Part shown: in pieces, positions 58,983-64,000 of the stretch | Layout: each line of letters opens with the position of its first letter | How positions within the stretch are numbered: position 1 is the first letter of the stretch | NCBI GenBank assembly: GCA_902511005.1 | Contig: CABXDN010000001.1 | Span: 1-64,000, forward strand | Length of the DNA: 64,000 nucleotides | Reading direction: 5' to 3' | Origin: an uncultured Candidatus Poseidoniales archaeon | GTDB taxonomy: Archaea; Thermoplasmatota; Poseidoniia; Poseidoniales; Thalassarchaeaceae | Translations under genes and position numbers: made by a program | The notes under the pieces: generated by a model | Databases searched by the model: none | Told to the model about the DNA's origin: nothing | The model's input: only the letters and a program-made list of their open reading frames with translations

Positions 58983-60986
58983 CAAATCTGAGAAAATTTC
59001 AGAAGTAAGACCGGAAGATCTTGCAGCTAATCGCCTAACTATTAATTCAGGTGTCGATCTAGCAATATGATTTCTTTTAGGGGTTCTATCTACAATAAGA
59101 TCCATGTTCTCATCGAGACCTTGCGCTTCAATTCCATCTATCCTAATACTCCCGCCCATTACCTCTGAGATCGCAGTGCCAATATGTGTCACTAGAAGTA
59201 CGTTAGTATCTTTATTTCCACTAGAAGCAGATAAAAGACCACCGAGTATTAACGATGCAGCACCCGGTTCTGTAATCGCCTCAAGTTCATCCGCTAGTAT
59301 GACCTTACGATTATCTGAAACTAGAACTTCTGCAAGTTTCTTTAGAGTTCTTTCTAAAGCACCAGCTGATTGAGTTCCTGATACCTTGGCAAGTATATGT
59401 AACTCATCTAAAAGACCAACATAAGCCTGAGAGGCAGGTACAGGCAATCCTGAATGGGCAAGAAGAATTACTGCCCCTAATGTTTCAAGAAGAGTAGTTT
59501 TTCCCCCTGAATTAGCGCCAGAGAGTAAAGCAATCCTGTCTCTATCTCCACGCGGAGATACTTCTCCTATACCATAAGTAACCGGTTCTGGAACACAATC
59601 AAGTAGAATATGACGACCATCTTTCATCCATATCCCTGGCTCATCGATAGAAAATTCAGGCATACTACATCTGTTTTCTACAGCCCATTTACCTATTCCA
59701 AGCCACATATCTATCTCAATAAATTTTGATATTGCCTGCCTAGCAGGCTTCATTATCTTCACAGTCGAATTCGCTATTGCAATTTCTCCTTCACTTCTTT
59801 CAGATAAAATAGCCGAGTCTAAATCTGACTCGATTTGTTCTATGGCTTCACGGTTAATTACACAAGGATATTCACTTGAAAAAATTTCATTGGGGAGGGA
59901 TATGCCTGTATTTTTTAAATAATCGTCTAATCTTCTAATACCATCTTGAAGGGAAAAATCAATCGTATCAGCGACTGTACTTTTCAGTCTACGTTCTAAA
60001 CTGTTAATATCGGAATAATATGAGAGGACTTCGTCACCACCAAATGAAATTGAAGCTTCAGAAGTTCCGGATACAATAGCATCATTAACCCCTGCTTCAA
60101 TAGATTTTACTTCACCCCATAATCCATCTCGTGATTTTTCTAAACTTTCAAGACGAGTTGAATCATTATCAAGAGATTGTAGTAGGAGTGAGAGGTCTTC
60201 AAGTCCCTCCAACGATTCACTGATTTTTTGTCCAATTATATTTATTGGCCAAACCTGATCAGATAAATTTGAAATTATTGAGAGATTTACTGAATTTAAC
60301 TTCAACCACTGTAGAGGCACTTCCGGAACTAATTTGTATAATGAATCTTCAAATTTACCTATAACCCAGCCAGAAGGTAAAACTTCAGGGGCACCGCTTC
60401 CTATCCATGTCACTCTAGGGATACCCATATAATCGCGCCATTGCTCATCATCTGAACGGACTAAAATCCTACACTTATTATTAATATGCGCTAATTTTTC
60501 TACGTATTGAGAATCAGGCACTACAATCACTCTATCAATACGAGAAGTAGATTCTTTACTATAATTAAGACCTGAGATTATATCCATCCATAATTCAAAT
60601 GAAGTTTTACTATCAGTTACAAACCTAATTGCATTCTCTGACCATGATTTTCTAGATTCTATCTCAGATATACTTGATCTTGTAAGAGGATTAAGTATTG
60701 AAAGCCGATTTTTAGCGGCTTTAGTCTTAACCGATTTTGAAATATTATTCATTAATTCTCTATGTAATTTACGTCCTTCATCAGTAGTAGTTACTTCCTG
60801 AATATGACCATTAGCAGAATTAATCAGTTTTACTGCTCTTTGAGGTGAAATTCCCTCTATTCCCGAGAGAATACTGACATCTCCATCCTCGAGGGCTCTT
60901 TCTACATCTTCTAATGACCCAATCTCTAAAACGAGTTTATGGGCAAGAGATTCCCCCACACCAGGTATTTCTGTAAGTGACATCAT
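58968..60986 (-). CDS. MutS-like ATPase with N-terminal helix-hairpin-helix
   Basis: Residues 1-60 hold two helix-hairpin-helix-like motifs ('IPGVGESLAHKLVLEIG' and 'IEGISPQRAVKLINS'). A long helical core, consistent with MutS levers, precedes the ATPase domain. That domain has Walker A 'GANSGGKTTLLETLG' (about 489), 'ILAKVSGTQSAGALERTLKKL', Walker B 'VILADELEAITEPGAAS' and 'VLLVTHIG'. No mismatch-binding N-terminal domain and no Smr domain are seen, so it is neither canonical MutS nor MutS2. The HhH and ATPase suggest binding to branched or structured DNA. Confidence 0.85.
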   Translation of the reverse strand: MMSLTEIPGVGESLAHKLVLEIGSLEDVERALEDGDVSILSGIEGISPQRAVKLINSANGHIQEVTTTDEGRKLHRELMNNISKSVKTKAAKNRLSILNPLTRSSISEIESRKSWSENAIRFVTDSKTSFELWMDIISGLNYSKESTSRIDRVIVVPDSQYVEKLAHINNKCRILVRSDDEQWRDYMGIPRVTWIGSGAPEVLPSGWVIGKFEDSLYKLVPEVPLQWLKLNSVNLSIISNLSDQVWPINIIGQKISESLEGLEDLSLLLQSLDNDSTRLESLEKSRDGLWGEVKSIEAGVNDAIVSGTSEASISFGGDEVLSYYSDINSLERRLKSTVADTIDFSLQDGIRRLDDYLKNTGISLPNEIFSSEYPCVINREAIEQIESDLDSAILSERSEGEIAIANSTVKIMKPARQAISKFIEIDMWLGIGKWAVENRCSMPEFSIDEPGIWMKDGRHILLDCVPEPVTYGIGEVSPRGDRDRIALLSGANSGGKTTLLETLGAVILLAHSGLPVPASQAYVGLLDELHILAKVSGTQSAGALERTLKKLAEVLVSDNRKVILADELEAITEPGAASLILGGLLSASSGNKDTNVLLVTHIGTAISEVMGGSIRIDGIEAQGLDENMDLIVDRTPKRNHIARSTPELIVRRLAARSSGLTSEIFSDLLKRF

Positions 60987-61064
60987 AATTGACTTTGAAA
61001 TTTCGAGGTAATTAAGGAAATCGCAAAAGTTAGTCGATATATTAGTATTCTGAATACAATATAA

Positions 61065-64000
61065 CTAGAGCGTACCGATTTCTAGAAGTCTCGGTTCTGG
61101 AATTCCATCCATTGCTTCGGCTATAGCGAGAACTTCCATTCTAGCGCCTGCCATTGTAGTAACGAAAGGAATATTTAATTCAACTGCTAATCTTCTCATC
61201 ATATTACCATCAAGAACTGCTCCACCTGTATTCCTAGGAGTATTAATAATTAGATTGATTTTACCTTGACGCATTAAGTCTAAAGCATCTGGAGTCATTC
61301 CTTCAGTTATTCTGTAACAAGTTTCTACCTCTAACTCACCCTTATCCCTCAAAACATTAGCAGTACCTCTAGTAGCATATATTTTGAAACCTAAATTAAT
61401 TAAAGATTTAGCCTGATCAATTATAGAATCTTTATCGTTATCTTTTACGGTGATATAAACTCCGCCTTCTGTAGGAACTGGAGATTCAGTTGCCAACCTA
61501 GCCTTGAGATAGGCCGCTGATGCTCTCTCATGGCTACCCATGACTTCACCAGTAGATTTCATTTCTGGCCCAGGTGCAGGATCCAAACCTCTGAGTTTAA
61601 TGAAAGGAAATACAGGTGCTTTGACACAGACTGCATCATTCTGAGGTTTTGGGATATTAAGATCAGATAATTTTTCACCGAGTGCAACCATAGCTGCAAT
61701 TCTAGCTAATGGTACACCAGTAGCTTTGGCGACGAAGGGGAATGTCCTAGAACCTCTTGGATTCACCTCTAATACATACAAAGTCTCATCACGAATTGCG
61801 AATTGAATATTATAGCATCCCCTAATTCCTAATTCAAGACCTATTCTTCGAGTCCATTCATCAACCTGTTTCAGAATATTTTCAGACACATTTTGGGGGG
61901 GAATAAAGCAGGTTGAATCTCCTGAATGAATACCGGCTTCTTCTAAATGTTCCATAATTGCTCCCACTAAGACGTCACGCCCATCACAAACCGCATCCAC
62001 ATCGAGTTCTACGGCATTCCCGAGATACTCATCAACTAGTAATGGTTTTTCGGGAGATAGAAATGCATCGTCCATATAGGTCTCTAATTGTCTATTAGAT
62101 GAAAGAATCTCCATTCCTCGGCCACCAAGAACATATGACGGCCTAATTAAAACAGGATAACCAATTTCTCTTACTGCTTCACGTACTTCATCAGGAGTAG
62201 ATGCAGTCTGACCATTAGGCATTCGTAAATCATTCCTCTGAGAAAATGCCTCAAATCTTTCTCTATCACTTGCTTCATCTACTGCCTCAGGGGTAGTTCC
62301 TTCCATAATCAGATCAAGTCCTAATGACGACAGATGAGGTAAGTTATTCGATAAAGGCAAAGCCAGATTAATAGCAGTCTGACCACCAAATTGTAATAAT
62401 ATACCGTGAGCATCTTCTCTGAGTAATATTTCACTCACGGACTCAAGTGTTAAAGGATCAAAATATAATCTATCACTTGTATCGAAATCAGTAGATACTG
62501 TCTCAGGGTTATTGTTGATAATAATCGCTTCATGACCTAGGTCTTGGATAGCACCTACTGCATGCACACATCCATAATCAAATTCTATGCCTTGACCTAT
62601 TCTAATGGGTCCACTACCTATCACGACTATTCTTTTTTTACCATTATGAGAAAGGTTGGGTGTATAATCTATACCGATTGATTCGGAACCACATTCATAG
62701 GTTGTGTAGTAATAAGGAGTCACAGCAGCAAATTCAGCAGCACAAGAGTCAACCATTCTAAATCTTGGATGTATCGATAATTCGTGCCTACGGAGAGTTA
62801 CCGAATATTCATCTTCACCCACTGGTAGTTTTTTAAATCCTGATGCAGGAAATCCACAGAGAGCATCTGCGATATGTAAATCTGAGAAACCTAAGCCTTT
62901 CCAAGAGCGCATTTCCTTGGCGGGTATTTGAGATGGCGTTAGCCCTAGCTCCCCTGCAGCCCTTATTTCAGTTTCAATAGCAGCCATTCTTTCAAATCTA
63001 TGTAAAAACCAACGTGTCACACCGCCAGTTAGATCGCGTACATCATCTATTGAATATCCTCTTCTAAAGGCTTCAAAAAGTGCTCCCATTCTTCGGTCAG
63101 TAGGTACCCTCAACCAGTCAACTAATATTGCCTCTGGTAATGCTTGAGATGCTCTCTCATCCATCGTCTCACCCCCAGATGCATCTGCTAATGTAAGAGG
63201 GCGTGGGTGAGGCTGCCCATATTCGAGACTGGCCCACGCCTTCAGGAAAGCCTCTTCAAAACAACGCCCTATTGCCATGACTTCTCCAGTAGATTTCATT
63301 GAGGTACCGATTGTTCGATCAGCCGTTCTAAATTTATCAAAGGGCCAACGAGGTATTTTAACCACACAATAATCTAAAGTAGGTTCAAATGCAGCCGTAG
63401 TTCCTTCTCCAGTTATTGGATTAGGAAGTTCATCAAGAGTATATCCAACTGCAATCAAAGCAGCCATTCTTGCTATTGGATAACCGGTTGCTTTGGATGC
63501 TAGAGCAGAAGACCTTGAGACACGAGGATTTACTTCAATTACGCGGTATTCGCCATTATTTTGGTTTACTGCGAATTGGACGTTACATCCTCCTTTAATG
63601 TTTAATCTTCTTATTAATTTTAATGCAGCATCTCTTAACATTTGATGATCTCTATCAGAGAGTGTTTGTTGTGGCGCTACTACTACTGACTCACCGGTAT
63701 GTACGCCCATAGGGTCTAAGTTCTCCATAGTACAAACAATTATTGCATTATCAGCATCATCTCGCATAACTTCATACTCATGCTCTTGCCAACCCAATAT
63801 GCTAACTTCAATTAATACCTGACCTATTGCTGAATGAAGAATACCTTGACTGGCAATTTCAACTAATTCACCCATGTTAAATGCAGTACCTCCACCAAGA
63901 CCTCCAAGAGTAAAAGCGGGCCTAATTAAAAGTGGAAAACCACCCAGAGCATTGGCAGCTTTGATTACTTCATCAATAGAGTCGCATGCTATCGCTTTAC
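61065..64000 (-). CDS. carB: Carbamoyl-phosphate synthase large subunit (5' end beyond window)
   Basis: The frame stays open to the window edge past the track start (63875). The extra residues 'FPLLIRPAFTLGGLGGGTAF' are the expected CarB sequence. About 977 codons are visible, so roughly the first 90-100 residues are missing. Order: the rest of the first ATP-grasp half, the oligomerisation domain, the second ATP-grasp half ('YPVLIRPSYVLGGRGMEIL') and the C-terminal MGS-like allosteric domain ('YATRGTANVLRDKG'). It makes carbamoyl phosphate for pyrimidines and arginine. carA is not in the window. Confidence 0.97.
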   Translation of the reverse strand, partial: KAIACDSIDEVIKAANALGGFPLLIRPAFTLGGLGGGTAFNMGELVEIASQGILHSAIGQVLIEVSILGWQEHEYEVMRDDADNAIIVCTMENLDPMGVHTGESVVVAPQQTLSDRDHQMLRDAALKLIRRLNIKGGCNVQFAVNQNNGEYRVIEVNPRVSRSSALASKATGYPIARMAALIAVGYTLDELPNPITGEGTTAAFEPTLDYCVVKIPRWPFDKFRTADRTIGTSMKSTGEVMAIGRCFEEAFLKAWASLEYGQPHPRPLTLADASGGETMDERASQALPEAILVDWLRVPTDRRMGALFEAFRRGYSIDDVRDLTGGVTRWFLHRFERMAAIETEIRAAGELGLTPSQIPAKEMRSWKGLGFSDLHIADALCGFPASGFKKLPVGEDEYSVTLRRHELSIHPRFRMVDSCAAEFAAVTPYYYTTYECGSESIGIDYTPNLSHNGKKRIVVIGSGPIRIGQGIEFDYGCVHAVGAIQDLGHEAIIINNNPETVSTDFDTSDRLYFDPLTLESVSEILLREDAHGILLQFGGQTAINLALPLSNNLPHLSSLGLDLIMEGTTPEAVDEASDRERFEAFSQRNDLRMPNGQTASTPDEVREAVREIGYPVLIRPSYVLGGRGMEILSSNRQLETYMDDAFLSPEKPLLVDEYLGNAVELDVDAVCDGRDVLVGAIMEHLEEAGIHSGDSTCFIPPQNVSENILKQVDEWTRRIGLELGIRGCYNIQFAIRDETLYVLEVNPRGSRTFPFVAKATGVPLARIAAMVALGEKLSDLNIPKPQNDAVCVKAPVFPFIKLRGLDPAPGPEMKSTGEVMGSHERASAAYLKARLATESPVPTEGGVYITVKDNDKDSIIDQAKSLINLGFKIYATRGTANVLRDKGELEVETCYRITEGMTPDALDLMRQGKINLIINTPRNTGGAVLDGNMMRRLAVELNIPFVTTMAGARMEVLAIAEAMDGIPEPRLLEIGTL

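Overview
The window is a gene-dense, AT-rich stretch of an archaeal chromosome. Archaeal-type information genes are present: TFB, aRF1, aIF2-beta, class I LysRS, a Nog1-like GTPase, an archaeal UMP kinase and a stand-alone GMP synthetase subunit. They sit beside bacterial-style aerobic metabolism: a glycine cleavage P/T system, an E1/E2/E3 2-oxoacid dehydrogenase, LipA/LipB and SufS/SufE. There are also very large acidic, Asp-rich surface proteins, one with a PGF-CTERM-like tail. Together these suggest a marine planktonic euryarchaeote such as Marine Group II (Ca. Poseidoniales). That assignment is inference; no rRNA is present to confirm it.

Layout. 1-1545: the 3' end of an Asp-rich calcium-binding repeat protein, then tRNA-Asn. 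1.6-3.4 kb (-): purE, guaA-B subunit and ogt. 3.4-11 kb: a membrane protein, gcvPB/gcvPA, a degenerate SDR protein, an EF-hand protein and gcvT. 11-14.7 kb: tfb, a SLOG/DUF2493 protein, and sufS-sufE-DUF59. 14.7-18.1 kb: an unusual beta-propeller/ABC-permease fusion with its ATPase. 18.1-24.3 kb: gdhA, an HD hydrolase, an RHH regulator, an unexplained structured 300-bp region, an XPD/DinG helicase and a coiled-coil protein. 24.3-36.3 kb: two large secreted or anchored proteins, one about 3000 residues with a transglutaminase-like fold. 36.4-37.7 kb: tRNA-Leu, a pterin reductase-like SDR and folB. 37.7-46.3 kb: lipA, E1alpha, E1beta, E2, E3, lipB, a class V aminotransferase and ubiX. 46.3-50.1 kb: peroxiredoxin, a thioredoxin-like protein, argS and prf1. 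50.2-55.4 kb: pyrH, small zinc-ribbon proteins, a Nog1-like GTPase, and a pterin dehydratase/ferredoxin/oxidoreductase operon. 55.4-64 kb: an ABM protein, aIF2-beta, dut, a GfcR-like regulator, lysS, a MutS-like ATPase and carB, which runs off the right edge.

The metabolic genes connect. LipA and LipB make the lipoyl group needed by the adjacent E2 and by the glycine cleavage H protein, which is not in the window. The Suf genes supply Fe-S clusters to LipA and the XPD-like helicase. FolB and the pterin reductase-like SDR point to folate, which the T protein uses. PurE, GuaA-B, PyrH, CarB and Dut cover nucleotide synthesis.

Translation signals are informative. GAGGTG-like Shine-Dalgarno sequences precede many genes and support several non-ATG starts, including a probable CTG start for lipB. 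Apart from 21424-21726, no stretch longer than 300 bases lacks a convincing gene. No CRISPR array, insertion sequence or integrase was seen.
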